A DNA stretch of 64,000 nucleotides from SZAS-79 sp965279075 (GTDB lineage Bacteria; Pseudomonadota; Gammaproteobacteria; Burkholderiales; SG8-39), in the NCBI GenBank assembly GCA_965279075.1, contig CBDIHI010000010.1, positions 124,001 through 188,000 of the forward strand, given 5' to 3'. Shown here one piece after another: positions 20,849 through 29,400 of this stretch. The position numbers were made by a program, and so were the translations under genes. The notes below the pieces were generated by a model. The model was not told where the DNA came from. It made no database searches and saw only the letters and a program-made list of their open reading frames with translations. Each line of letters starts with the position of its first letter. Position 1 is the stretch's first letter.

Positions 20849-21817
20849 ATGGCAATTCGGAGGAAAACAAGGCTGGCGGCTGCGGCCCTTGGCATGGCGG
20901 TGCTGCTCGCCGCCGGGGTCGCTGTGGCGCAAAACTTCCCCACCCGGGCGATCACGCTGATCTGCCCCTGGCCGCCGGGCGGCTCGACCGACACCCACCT
21001 GCGCAAGTTCGCCGAAGTCGCCTCGAAGTACGTCGGGCAGAACATCATCGTCGAGAACAAGCCGGGCGGCGGCGGCATGCTCGGGCCGGGCGTCATGGCC
21101 AAGACCCAGAAGGCCGACGGCTACACGCTGTCCCAGCTGCCGGTCGGGGCCTTCCGCATCCCGCACATGCAGAAGGTCGACTGGGACCCGCTGAAGGATT
21201 TCACCTACATCATCGGCCTGACCGGCTACACGTTCGGGCTCGTCGTGCGCAGCGACTCCCCGTACAAGACCCTGAAAGACGTCCTGGACTACGCCAAGGC
21301 CAACCCCGGCAAGTTTTCCTATTCCTCCACCGGCACCGGCACTTCGCCCCACCTCCTGATCGAAGCGCTCTCCAGCAAGGCCGGCGTGCAGCTCCTGCAC
21401 GTGCCGTTCAAGGGCAATGCGGACTCCACCCAGGCGATCATGGGCGGCCACGTGATGGCGCAATCCGACGCAACCGGCTGGGCGCGCCATGTCGAGGCGG
21501 GAACCTTCCGGCTGCTCGTCACCTTCGGCGAGCAGCGCACCAAATGGAATGCGCCCACGGCGAAGGAACTCGGCATCGACATCGTGTCGTACTCGCCCTA
21601 CGGCATCGTCGCGCCGAAGGGGATGGAGCCGAAGCTGACGAAGCAGCTGCACGACGCGTTCAAGAAGGCCCTCGACGACCCGGAGCACATGAAGGTGCTG
21701 CAGCAGTTCGACCAGATCTACTGGTACAAGTCGAGCGAGGATTACGCGAAGTGGGGCGCTGCCACCTTCAGCGAAGAACGCGCTACTATTGAGCGGCTCG
21801 GCTTGCTCGCGAAATAG
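20849..21817 (+). CDS. Bug/TctC family receptor
   Basis: 322 residues. Signal peptide MAIRRKTRLAAAALGMAVLL…VAQ, then NFPTRAITLICPWPPGGSTDTH, VGQNIIVENKPGGGGMLGP and KADGYTLSQLPVG. It is a periplasmic solute receptor. The start is the ATG at 20849, preceded by AAAGGAGG. It lies across a shared promoter region from the PaaH/thiolase operon, which suggests a dicarboxylate or aromatic-acid ligand. No permease genes adjoin it. A GC hairpin (21824-21843) follows, but without a T-tract. Confidence 0.9.
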   Translation: MAIRRKTRLAAAALGMAVLLAAGVAVAQNFPTRAITLICPWPPGGSTDTHLRKFAEVASKYVGQNIIVENKPGGGGMLGPGVMAKTQKADGYTLSQLPVGAFRIPHMQKVDWDPLKDFTYIIGLTGYTFGLVVRSDSPYKTLKDVLDYAKANPGKFSYSSTGTGTSPHLLIEALSSKAGVQLLHVPFKGNADSTQAIMGGHVMAQSDATGWARHVEAGTFRLLVTFGEQRTKWNAPTAKELGIDIVSYSPYGIVAPKGMEPKLTKQLHDAFKKALDDPEHMKVLQQFDQIYWYKSSEDYAKWGAATFSEERATIERLGLLAK

Positions 21818-21894
21818 GAAGCAGGGGCGCTACGCCGCGCCCCCGCACCCCCGCCTGTGCAGGGGGTGTCTTCGAAATTCATGGAGGTGCAGAC

Positions 21895-22338
21895 ATGAAA
21901 TACCAGAAGATTCTCCTTGCGTACAACGGTTCGCAGGAAGGCAAGCGGGCGCTGCTCGAATGCGCCGAGTTCGCCGAGTTCCATCACGCCGAGACCCACC
22001 TGCTGGCCGTGGCCAGCATGCCCCCGAGCCTCTTCCTGACGGAGGGGTTCGTCCCCGAGGAATTGCTGGAGGAGGAGAAGAAGCGCACCCAGGTCGTCCT
22101 CGACGAGGGCATCCGCTCGCTCACAGAGAAGGGCTTCTCGGCCGCCGGGCACCTCGCGGTGGGTGAGCCGGTCGAGGAGATCTGCCGCCTTGCCAAGGAA
22201 CTCGCGATCGACCTGATCGTCGTCGGCCACAACCAGAACACCTCGTTCGCCGCGCGCTGGTGGAAAGGCTCGGTCGGGGCTTCGCTCCTCGATTACGCTC
22301 CCTGCAGCGTGCTGATCTCCCTCTCCAAGCCGAAGTGA
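21895..22338 (+). CDS. Universal stress protein (UspA family)
   Basis: 147 residues, single Usp domain. It opens with KILLAYNGSQEGKRALLE and ends with the ATP-binding signature DLIVVGHNQN…WWKGSVGASLLDYAPCSVLI (G-2x-G-9x-G-S/T type). It is therefore probably the nucleotide-binding class that acts in stress or dormancy. It has its own GGAGG ribosome site and lies 77 bases after the Bug receptor gene. The context gives no specific partner. Confidence 0.9.
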   Translation: MKYQKILLAYNGSQEGKRALLECAEFAEFHHAETHLLAVASMPPSLFLTEGFVPEELLEEEKKRTQVVLDEGIRSLTEKGFSAAGHLAVGEPVEEICRLAKELAIDLIVVGHNQNTSFAARWWKGSVGASLLDYAPCSVLISLSKPK

Positions 22339-22367
22339 CCCGGGGAGTCTCCCGAGGGGTTCCTCGA

Positions 22368-23018
22368 GTGTTCCCTTGTTTCGCGCTGCTGCTGGCCGCG
22401 GCGTTGCCGGCCGCGGCATTCGCGGCGGGGGACGTGGGCGTGGTGAACCACCTTGCGGGCTTCGTCACGGTGACCAGCGGCGCCAGCACGACCAAGGCGC
22501 AGGCCTACATGAACATCCACGAAGGCGACATGTTCGAGGTGCCGGCCGGGGTGACGCTGAAGGTCGTGTATTTCGGCGGCCGGCAGGAATCCTTCAGCGG
22601 CCCGGTCAGCTTCAAGGTCGGGGCGCGGCAGAGCGTGGTCGAGAAAGGGGCGACCCCGCAGGTCAGCACGCTGCCCGCCGGCGTGCCGCAGAAGATTTCG
22701 CAGACGCACGAGCTCGTGCAGATCGCGAAGCTCGGCCGGGCTTCGGCCCCGGGAGGGCGGGGTCCGGCGCGCGAGCAGCGCCTGACGCCGCAACAGCAGG
22801 CCGAGGTGAGGGAGGCGCGCGAGACCTACACGAAGCTGCGCGCGGGTACACCCGGCGACGACATCACGCCCGAGCTCTACCTTTATTCCGTCCTGCAGGA
22901 CAACCTGCTGTACGGCGAGATGAAGGCGGTGGTGGCGGAGATGGCCCGGCGCCAGCCGGGCAATGGGGACGTGGCGGTGCTGGCCGATTACGTCAGGCTT
23001 AAAACCGAACAAAAATAA
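22368..23018 (+). CDS. Exported protein with FecR-like N-terminal beta domain, function unknown
   Basis: 216 residues from the GTG at 22368 (CGAGGGG upstream). An earlier start at 22260 would lie inside uspA. A signal peptide (VFPCFALLLAAALPAAAFAAG) precedes a region resembling the FecR beta-strand repeat (GVVNHLAGFVTVTSG, MNIHEGDMFEVPAGVTLKVVYF). A hydrophilic linker rich in Gln/Arg follows, then a helical C-terminus (ELYLYSVLQDNLLYGEMKAVV). FecR-like periplasmic domains bind ligands or the envelope. It begins 30 bases after uspA and ends 10 bases before the molybdenum hydroxylase gene, so co-transcription is likely. Confidence 0.7.
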   Translation: MFPCFALLLAAALPAAAFAAGDVGVVNHLAGFVTVTSGASTTKAQAYMNIHEGDMFEVPAGVTLKVVYFGGRQESFSGPVSFKVGARQSVVEKGATPQVSTLPAGVPQKISQTHELVQIAKLGRASAPGGRGPAREQRLTPQQQAEVREARETYTKLRAGTPGDDITPELYLYSVLQDNLLYGEMKAVVAEMARRQPGNGDVAVLADYVRLKTEQK

Positions 23019-23027
23019 GCGGTGGTG

Positions 23028-25373
23028 ATGCAAAGCTTCGGACACAAGGGTGAACCCCGGGGGCGCCTCGAGGACGCCCGCATGCTGACCGGTCGCGGAC
23101 GCTACGTCTCCGACTGGAACCTCCCCGGACAGGCCTACGGGTGCTTCATGCGCTCCGACCGGCCGCATGCGCGCATCGTGTCGATCGATGCTTCGGTGGC
23201 CTTGTCCATGCCCGGCGTGATCTCGGTGCTGACGGGCGAGGACGCCCTCGCGGCCGGCTACAAACCCATGCCGGCCTACGCGCCGATGAAAGGGCGCAAC
23301 GGCACGGACCTGCTCATCCCGCCGCGGCCGACGCTGGCGAACGGGCGCGTGCGCTACGTGGGCGAGCCCATCGCGATGGTGGTGGCCGAGACCGCGGTGC
23401 AGGCGCAGGACGCGGCGGAAGCCCTGCTGGTCGACTACGAGGAACTGCCGGCGGTATTCGATGCGAAGGACGCCATCCTGCCGGGCGCCGCGCGGGTGCA
23501 CGACGAAGTGCCGGGCAACCTCGCGCTCGACTTCGTCGGCGGGGACGAAGCGGCGACGGCCGCGGCGTTTGCGAAGGCCGCGCATGTGGTCCGGCTGGAT
23601 GCGTACCACACGCGCGTGGTCGGCAATCCCATGGAGCCGCGCACCTGCATCGGCAGTTACGATCCGGCCACCGAACTGTACTACCTGCATTCGTGCACGC
23701 AGGGCGCCTCTGTCATGCGCAGCCAGATCTCGACGGTACTCGGCGTGCCGCCGGAACGCATCCGCATTGTCGCGGAGGAGGTCGGCGGCGGGTTCGGCGT
23801 GCGCTTCAACCTCTACCCCGAATACTGCGCCGCGCTGCTGGCCGCGAAAAAGCTCGGCCGGCCGGTGAAATGGGTGGGCACGCGCTCGGAGATGTTCCTC
23901 GCCGACGAGCAGGCGAGGGACGTCCTGCACCGCAGCGAGATGGCGCTGGACGCGGGCGGCCGGATACTCGCCATGCGCTTCGACTTCACCTGCAACCTCG
24001 GCGCCTACATCGCGCCCACGGGCGCGTTCGTCAACACGCTGAACCTCGTCAACGTGATCAGCGGCGTCTACGACGTGCAGGCGGTGCAGGTGCATGCGAG
24101 TCTCGCCTTCACCAACACGATTCCCACCGCGGCTTACCGCGGCGCGGGGCGGCCCGTGAGTTCGTACGCGATCGAGCGGCTGGTGGACGAGGCGGCGCAC
24201 CAGCTCGGCATCGACCCGGCGGAACTGCGCCGCAGGAACCTCGTGCCGAAGTCGAAATTCCCCTACAAGATCGTTTCCGGCTTCGAGTACGACTGCGGCG
24301 ATTTCGAGGGCGTGCTCGACGACGCGCTGGCGGCGGCGGACTGGAAGGGCTACGCGCAAAGGAAGTCGGCGACGGCCGCGCGCGGGCGCCTGCGCGGCCG
24401 CGGGATGGCGAGCTACATCGAGGCGAGCGGCGGGGGCGGCATGGCCCCGCACGACGAGGTCAAGGTGCGCTGGGGCGCCGACGCGTCGATCACGCTCGAG
24501 GCGAGCTCGCATTCGCACGGCCAGGGCCACGAGACCGCCTACGCGCAGATCGTGTCGGCCGTGCTCGGCGTGCCGATGGCGTCCATCCGCCTGCGCACGG
24601 CGGACCCGGACCAGAACATCACCGGCAATCCCACGGGCGGCTCGCGCTCGCTCCTCGGCGTGGGCAGCGTGCTGCAGCTCGCCGCCAAGGAGGTCGTGAA
24701 GAAGGGGATCGAGCTCGCATCGGAGGAACTCGAGGCCGCGGCGGCCGACATCGAGTTCGCGGACGGCGAGTACCGCGTCACGGGGACGGACCGCAGGGTC
24801 TCGATGGTCGACCTCGCCAAAAAGCACGCAAGTGCGAAGCCGCACCCGCTCGACCAGGATTTCGCCACCCGCTTCGGCTCGACGTTCCCGAACGGCTGCC
24901 ACGTGGCGGAAGTCGAGATCGAACCTGAGACCGGCGAGGTCGAGGTGGTGTCCTACGTCGCCTGCGACGACGCCGGCACCATCATCAACCACCAGCTGGT
25001 CGAGGGCCAGATGCAGGGCGGCATCACGCAGGGCGCGGGGCACATCCTCGGCGAGCAGGCGGTGTACGACCGCGAGACCGGCCAGCTGCTGACCGGCAGC
25101 TTCATGGATTACCCGATGCCGCGCGCGATCCTCGTGGACGACTTGCGCGTTCTGCACCATCCGGTGCCGACGAAGACCAATCCGCTCGGCGCCAAGGGCG
25201 TGGGCGAGGCGGGCGTGACCGGCTCGATGCCGGCGATCATGAACGCCATCGTCGACGCGCTGCGCGGCGCCGGCGTCACGCATTTCGACATGCCCGCCAC
25301 CCAGGCGCGCGTCTGGGAGGCCCTCCAAGCGGCGAAGGCGGGACGGCCAGCGGCCTGCGCGGTGAAGGCCTAG
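23028..25373 (+). CDS. Xanthine dehydrogenase-family molybdopterin-binding subunit (orphan)
   Basis: About 781 residues. The start is the ATG at 23028; GTG codons at 23022 and 23025 are alternatives. It follows the CoxL/XdhB large-subunit layout: an N-terminal a/b hammerhead (GRGRYVSDWNLPGQAYGCFMRS), EEVGGGFGVRFN (Mo-pterin contact), AYRGAGRP, and the catalytic glutamate in GAKGVGEAG near the C-terminus. Arginine in AYRGAGRP suits xanthine- or aldehyde-type enzymes rather than the AYxCSFR loop of CO dehydrogenase. The usual [2Fe-2S] and FAD subunits are absent on both sides. It uses the pterin cofactor made by genes such as those at 3460-5881. The substrate is unknown. Confidence 0.88.
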   Translation: MQSFGHKGEPRGRLEDARMLTGRGRYVSDWNLPGQAYGCFMRSDRPHARIVSIDASVALSMPGVISVLTGEDALAAGYKPMPAYAPMKGRNGTDLLIPPRPTLANGRVRYVGEPIAMVVAETAVQAQDAAEALLVDYEELPAVFDAKDAILPGAARVHDEVPGNLALDFVGGDEAATAAAFAKAAHVVRLDAYHTRVVGNPMEPRTCIGSYDPATELYYLHSCTQGASVMRSQISTVLGVPPERIRIVAEEVGGGFGVRFNLYPEYCAALLAAKKLGRPVKWVGTRSEMFLADEQARDVLHRSEMALDAGGRILAMRFDFTCNLGAYIAPTGAFVNTLNLVNVISGVYDVQAVQVHASLAFTNTIPTAAYRGAGRPVSSYAIERLVDEAAHQLGIDPAELRRRNLVPKSKFPYKIVSGFEYDCGDFEGVLDDALAAADWKGYAQRKSATAARGRLRGRGMASYIEASGGGGMAPHDEVKVRWGADASITLEASSHSHGQGHETAYAQIVSAVLGVPMASIRLRTADPDQNITGNPTGGSRSLLGVGSVLQLAAKEVVKKGIELASEELEAAAADIEFADGEYRVTGTDRRVSMVDLAKKHASAKPHPLDQDFATRFGSTFPNGCHVAEVEIEPETGEVEVVSYVACDDAGTIINHQLVEGQMQGGITQGAGHILGEQAVYDRETGQLLTGSFMDYPMPRAILVDDLRVLHHPVPTKTNPLGAKGVGEAGVTGSMPAIMNAIVDALRGAGVTHFDMPATQARVWEALQAAKAGRPAACAVKA

Positions 25374-25378
25374 CGCGG

Positions 25379-26296
25379 ATGGCCGGTTACGACGTCGTCG
25401 GACGCTGCATAGAGAAAGTCCGCGGGCGCGGCCTGCGGGTCGTGTTTCCCGAAGGCGGTGACGAGCGCATCGTCGCGGCGGCCCGGCGGCTGCGGGACGA
25501 GGGGATCGCCGAACCCATCGTGCTTGGCAACGTCGACGCGAGCGACAAGCTGGATGCGTACGCCGCGCTGTACGTGCAGGGCCGGCCCGATTCGAACCCG
25601 AAGCTCGCCCGGCGCATCGCCGCCAAGCCCCTGTTCCATGCCGGCCTGATGGTGAAGGCGGGCGACGCCGAAGCCATGCTGGCGGGCGTAGCGCATCCGA
25701 CGGCACGCGTCATCGAGGCAGGCATGATGACCGTGGGCCTGGCCGAAGGGGTGGCGACGCCCTCCAGCTTCTTCGTCATGGCCCTTGCCGACCGGGTGCT
25801 GGTCTATGCCGACTGCGCCGTGAACGCCGACCCGACCGCGGAGCAGCTGGCCGACATCGCGCTGGCGTCCGCGGGGAGCTTTCGCTCAGTGCTCGGCGAG
25901 GAGCCGCGCGTCGCGTTGCTGTCCTTCTCCACCAAGGGCAGCGCGAAGCACGCGCGCATCGACAAGGTGCTTCGGGCGCTCGAGATCGCCCGCGCCCGGG
26001 CGCCGGGCCTCGCCATCGACGGCGAGCTGCAGGCCGACGCGGCGCTGGTGCCGGCGGTGGCGGCCAAGAAGGTTAAGGAGGAAAGCGGCGTCGCCGGGCG
26101 CGCCAACGTGCTGGTGTTCCCCGACCTCGACGCCGGCAACATCGCCTACAAGCTGACCCAGTACCTCGCGGGCGCCCGCGCCATCGGGCCGATCCTGCAG
26201 GGATTCGCCCGGCCGATCAGCGACCTGTCGCGCGGCGCGAGCGTGGACGATATCGTCGGCACGGCGGCCGTGGTCCTGGCGCAGTCTGGAGGCTGA
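25379..26296 (+). CDS. pta: Phosphate acetyltransferase (short PTA/PTB family)
   Basis: 305 residues, a single PTA_PTB domain without the DRTGG extension of E. coli Pta. Motifs are VVFPEGGDERIVAAARRL, GMMTVGLAEGVATPSSFF, ALLSFSTKGSAKHARI, DGELQADAALVP and ANVLVFPDLDAGNIAYKL. It interconverts acetyl phosphate and acetyl-CoA. Short Pta proteins commonly accompany xsc, whose product is acetyl phosphate. Here xsc lies 8.8 kb away at 35083 on the same strand, which makes this the natural next enzyme. No acetate kinase gene is nearby. It follows the molybdenum hydroxylase gene by five bases. Confidence 0.92.
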   Translation: MAGYDVVGRCIEKVRGRGLRVVFPEGGDERIVAAARRLRDEGIAEPIVLGNVDASDKLDAYAALYVQGRPDSNPKLARRIAAKPLFHAGLMVKAGDAEAMLAGVAHPTARVIEAGMMTVGLAEGVATPSSFFVMALADRVLVYADCAVNADPTAEQLADIALASAGSFRSVLGEEPRVALLSFSTKGSAKHARIDKVLRALEIARARAPGLAIDGELQADAALVPAVAAKKVKEESGVAGRANVLVFPDLDAGNIAYKLTQYLAGARAIGPILQGFARPISDLSRGASVDDIVGTAAVVLAQSGG

Positions 26297-26387
26297 ATTG
26301 GCCGAATTTACTTCTAAAACACTAGGGCTGGAGACGCTCTCAGGGTAGTTGGCGTACCGGTACAGGTACACTTGCATTCCGGGGAGG

Positions 26388-27713
26388 CTACTTCCCCCAG
26401 CGCGTCATGCGGATCGAGGCGGCGGTGGCTAGGCCGTAGACGACCATCCCGGCGCCGACCAGCGCGAAGAACTGCCAGGCCGGCGCGTTCGTGGAAACGA
26501 GCCACACGCCGACGCCGGCGACCAGCGCGAGTCGGACCGTCCCGGCGAGCACCGGGCCGAGCACGCGCCCCGAGCCCTGCGAAGCGAAGTACAACGTCAG
26601 CCCGAGGCCGAAGAAGGCGAACCCCGGCCCGGCCCAGCGCAGGTACTGCCGCGCGTAGTCGAGCACGACCGGATCGTCGCTGAAGAGGCCGGCCCACAGG
26701 TCGGGGAACAGGGCCACCACGAGCCCGATCAGGCCCACGTTGACCGCCGAGACCGCGCCCGCCGTCCAGGCGACCTTGCGCGCGCGAACGAAGTCCCCCG
26801 CGCCCATCGCCATGCCGACCATGGGCACCGAGGCCACGCCGATGCCGAAGCCGATCGGGATCAGCAGGAACTCGAGGCGCTGCCCGATCCCGTAGCCGGC
26901 GAGGGGCCCCACGCCGAGCCGCGCGACCAGCCCGGTGAAGATCAGCACCGTAAGCACCGACTGCACGGGCGAGAGGCAGGCCAGCGCGCCGACCTTGAGG
27001 ATGTCGGCGAAGAGTTCCTTGCGCAGCGCGATCCCTCGCATGCGCAGCTGCAGCTTCGCGTGCCCGCCGGCGAGCCACCAGAACAGGAACGCCACGCCTG
27101 CCCCGGTGGCGACGATCTGGCCGATCGCGATGCCCACCATGCCGAGGCGCGGGGAAGGCCCGAGGCCCAGGCCCAGCGTGCCGCCCAGCACGATCTGCAG
27201 GATCGCGGCGACGAGCAGCACGGCGGAGGGCACGCGCATGTCGCCGGTGCCGCGCAGGACCGACGCCAGCGTGTTCAAGAGCCACGTGAGCACGGCGCCG
27301 CAGAAGAGGACGCCCGAATAGCGCACCGCCTCCGCCAGCACCTCGCCCGAGCCGCCGAGCGCGACGTACAGCGCCGGCCCGAAGGCGAGCAGGATGACCG
27401 AACTGGCGATACCCACCGCCACGCCGATCACCACGGCGTGCAGCGCCAGCGTCTGCGCCCGCGCTGCGTCGCCCGCGCCCAGCGCCCGGCTGACGGCGGA
27501 CGACACCCCGCCGCCCATCGCGCCGGCCGACATCATCTGCACCAGCATCGCGAACGGGAACACCAGCGCCATCGCGGCCAGCGGCGCGGTGCCGAGCAGG
27601 CCCACGTAGCGCGTTTCCGCGATGCCGACCAGCACCGTCATCGTCATGGCGAGCACGTTGGGGAGCGCCAGGCGCAGCATGGTGGGCAGGATCGGGCCGG
27701 TGGTCAGGGACAT
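26388..27713 (-). CDS. MATE family efflux transporter
   Basis: 441 residues with about 12 membrane helices in two similar halves. Typical MATE features are LRLALPNVLAMTMTVLVGIAETRYVG at the N-terminus, GGGVSSAVSRALGAGD, and the second-half QRLEFLLIPIGFGIGVASVPMVG. It probably exports cationic drugs or metabolites using Na+ or H+. It is transcribed away from the marR gene at 27786, and a palindrome lies between them, so MarR control is likely. Its 3' end converges on pta. The 91 bases between them hold only a short gtaccggtac palindrome and no gene. Confidence 0.92.
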   Translation of the reverse strand: MSLTTGPILPTMLRLALPNVLAMTMTVLVGIAETRYVGLLGTAPLAAMALVFPFAMLVQMMSAGAMGGGVSSAVSRALGAGDAARAQTLALHAVVIGVAVGIASSVILLAFGPALYVALGGSGEVLAEAVRYSGVLFCGAVLTWLLNTLASVLRGTGDMRVPSAVLLVAAILQIVLGGTLGLGLGPSPRLGMVGIAIGQIVATGAGVAFLFWWLAGGHAKLQLRMRGIALRKELFADILKVGALACLSPVQSVLTVLIFTGLVARLGVGPLAGYGIGQRLEFLLIPIGFGIGVASVPMVGMAMGAGDFVRARKVAWTAGAVSAVNVGLIGLVVALFPDLWAGLFSDDPVVLDYARQYLRWAGPGFAFFGLGLTLYFASQGSGRVLGPVLAGTVRLALVAGVGVWLVSTNAPAWQFFALVGAGMVVYGLATAASIRMTRWGK

Positions 27714-27750
27714 GGAAGGGGCGCCTGGATCAGGGTGTTTTCACGTTATA

Positions 27751-27779
27751 GTTGCAGCTGCAACGATTGCAGGTACAAT
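27751..27779 (+). promoter_or_regulatory. Palindromic operator and promoter of marR
   Basis: GTTGCAG-CTGCAAC (27751-27764) is a perfect 14-bp palindrome. It contains a -35-like TTGCAG (27752-27757), which is 16 bases from TACAAT (27774-27779). The predicted start falls at the marR ATG itself (27786). On the other strand the palindrome lies just upstream of a TATAAC -10 for the MATE gene. A MarR dimer bound here would cover both promoters. Confidence 0.65.
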
Positions 27780-27785
27780 ATACAC

Positions 27786-28250
27786 ATGAGCGCGACCGCT
27801 GTCCAACCCCGGGGCTGCACCAACTTCAAGCTGCGCCAGCTGCTGCGCGCCGTCGCGCGGCACTACGACGCCGAGATGTCGCGCGCCGGGTTGAAAGGCA
27901 CCCAGTACTCGCTGCTGTCGAAAGTGGCGACCCTGGAGCCGGTGCAGCCCGTGGAACTCGCCCGGCAGATGGGCCTCGACGCGTCCACGCTGACCCGCAA
28001 CCTGCGGGTGCTCATCGACCTGGGGTGGCTGGAGCAGGGGCCGGGCGCCGACGCCCGCAGCCGGCTGATCCGGATCACGCCGGCCGGGCGTGCAAAGCGG
28101 GCCGAAGCGCAGCGCTGCTGGAAGAAGGCCCAGCTGGGCCTGAACGAGCGCCTGGGGGAAGACAAGGTGGCCGCGCTGCACGCGCTGATCGACCACGGGC
28201 TGGAGACCCTGGCCGACGGGGACGCCCAGGCTAGCGCATCTCCAGGCTGA
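27786..28250 (+). CDS. MarR-family transcriptional regulator
   Basis: 154 residues. The winged-helix core is visible: LKGTQYSLLSKVATLEPVQPVELARQMGL, the recognition helix DASTLTRNLRVLIDLGWLEQ and the wing GADARSRLIRITPAG. It is divergent from the MATE transporter and probably represses both by binding the palindrome at 27751-27764. The predicted transcription start coincides with the ATG, so the mRNA may be leaderless. Its last 20 bases overlap the convergent citrate synthase gene. Confidence 0.9.
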   Translation: MSATAVQPRGCTNFKLRQLLRAVARHYDAEMSRAGLKGTQYSLLSKVATLEPVQPVELARQMGLDASTLTRNLRVLIDLGWLEQGPGADARSRLIRITPAGRAKRAEAQRCWKKAQLGLNERLGEDKVAALHALIDHGLETLADGDAQASASPG

Positions 28251-29373
28251 CGTACTCCCGCGCTTCCGGCCCGTTGTACAGCGTCAGCGGCCGCAGCAGG
28301 ATGTTGTTCTCCATCTGCTCGAGCACCGACACGACCCAGCCGGGCATGCGCCCGACGGCGAAGATCGGCACGAAGATGTCGGCCGGGATGCCGTTGAGGT
28401 AATAGACGACGCCGGCGTAGAAATCCACGTTCACGTTTACGCCCAGGCGCGAGTAGGGCTTCATGGCCGCGACCAGCGCCTCCAGGATCTGGTACCACTG
28501 TGGCTGGCCCATCTCGCGGGAAAGCTTCTCGACCCCGGCGCGCATGTGGCGCGCGCGCGGGTCCTCCGCCCGGTAGACGCGATGCCCGAAGCCCATGACG
28601 GCTTCCTTGTTGGCGCGCTTCCTCTTCACGTACTCGGCCGCGTTGGCCGGGTCGCCGACCTCCTTGGCCATGTGCATCACGTTCTCGGCCGCGCCGCCGT
28701 GCGCGGGGCCCGATAGCGCCGCAATCGCCGCGGTGATCGACGCATGCAGGTTGGCTTCGGTCCCGGCCACCACGCGGGCCGTGAACGTGGAGGCGTTCGC
28801 GCCGTGCTCGGCGTGCAGGATCATGTCCGTGTCCATGAGGCGCGAGGTGTCCGCGCTCGGGAGCTTGCCGGTCAGCATCCACAGGAAGTTCGCGGCGTGC
28901 CCGAGCTTCGGGTCGGGGGCGACGGGTTCGCGGCCGGCGCGGATGTGCGCGTGCGCGGCGACGATCATCGGGACCTGGGCGGTCAGCCGTACGCCTTTCC
29001 TCAGGGTCGCCTCGCGCGAGTTGTCCGCGACTTCCGGGTCGAAGGCGGCGAGCGCGGAGACCGCGGTGCGCAGCACGTCCATCGGGTGGGCCGACTTCAC
29101 CGCGCGGATCACGTCCAGCACGCCCGCAGGCAACGTACGCGCGGTCTTCAGGTCCGCGTCGAATGCGGCGAGCTGCGCCCCGGTGGGCAGCTCGCCGTTC
29201 ATCAGCAGGTAGCAGGTCTCCTCGTAGGTCGACTTCGTGGCGAGGTCGTGGATCGAGTAGCCGAAATAGCGCAGCTCGCCCGCGCGGCCGTCGATGAAGC
29301 ACACTTTCGAGCGGTCGAAGTAGACCCCCTTCAGGCCGCGATGGATGTCGATCTTTCCGGTTTCTTCGGACAT
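28231..29373 (-). CDS. Citrate synthase
   Basis: 380 residues, the short (type I-length) citrate/2-methylcitrate synthase. Catalytic residues are in GPAHGGAAENV (first His), VMGFGHRVYRAEDPR (second His) and GVNVNVDFYAGVVYY (Asp). It condenses acetyl-CoA with oxaloacetate. A methylcitrate synthase role (prpC) cannot be excluded, but no prpB, acnD or prpF gene is nearby. It sits 27 bases downstream of the TRAP genes on the same strand, so it may be co-expressed to use acetyl-CoA from sulfonate breakdown. Confidence 0.88.
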   Translation of the reverse strand: MSEETGKIDIHRGLKGVYFDRSKVCFIDGRAGELRYFGYSIHDLATKSTYEETCYLLMNGELPTGAQLAAFDADLKTARTLPAGVLDVIRAVKSAHPMDVLRTAVSALAAFDPEVADNSREATLRKGVRLTAQVPMIVAAHAHIRAGREPVAPDPKLGHAANFLWMLTGKLPSADTSRLMDTDMILHAEHGANASTFTARVVAGTEANLHASITAAIAALSGPAHGGAAENVMHMAKEVGDPANAAEYVKRKRANKEAVMGFGHRVYRAEDPRARHMRAGVEKLSREMGQPQWYQILEALVAAMKPYSRLGVNVNVDFYAGVVYYLNGIPADIFVPIFAVGRMPGWVVSVLEQMENNILLRPLTLYNGPEAREYVSLEMR

Positions 29374-29400
29374 TGCGTGTTCCTCGCTTGTACTTATGGG

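Noticed and set aside
26297..26387. gtaccggtac palindrome between pta and the MATE gene as an operator
   Set aside because: It lies between two convergent 3' ends with no promoter nearby; the site is short and probably incidental.
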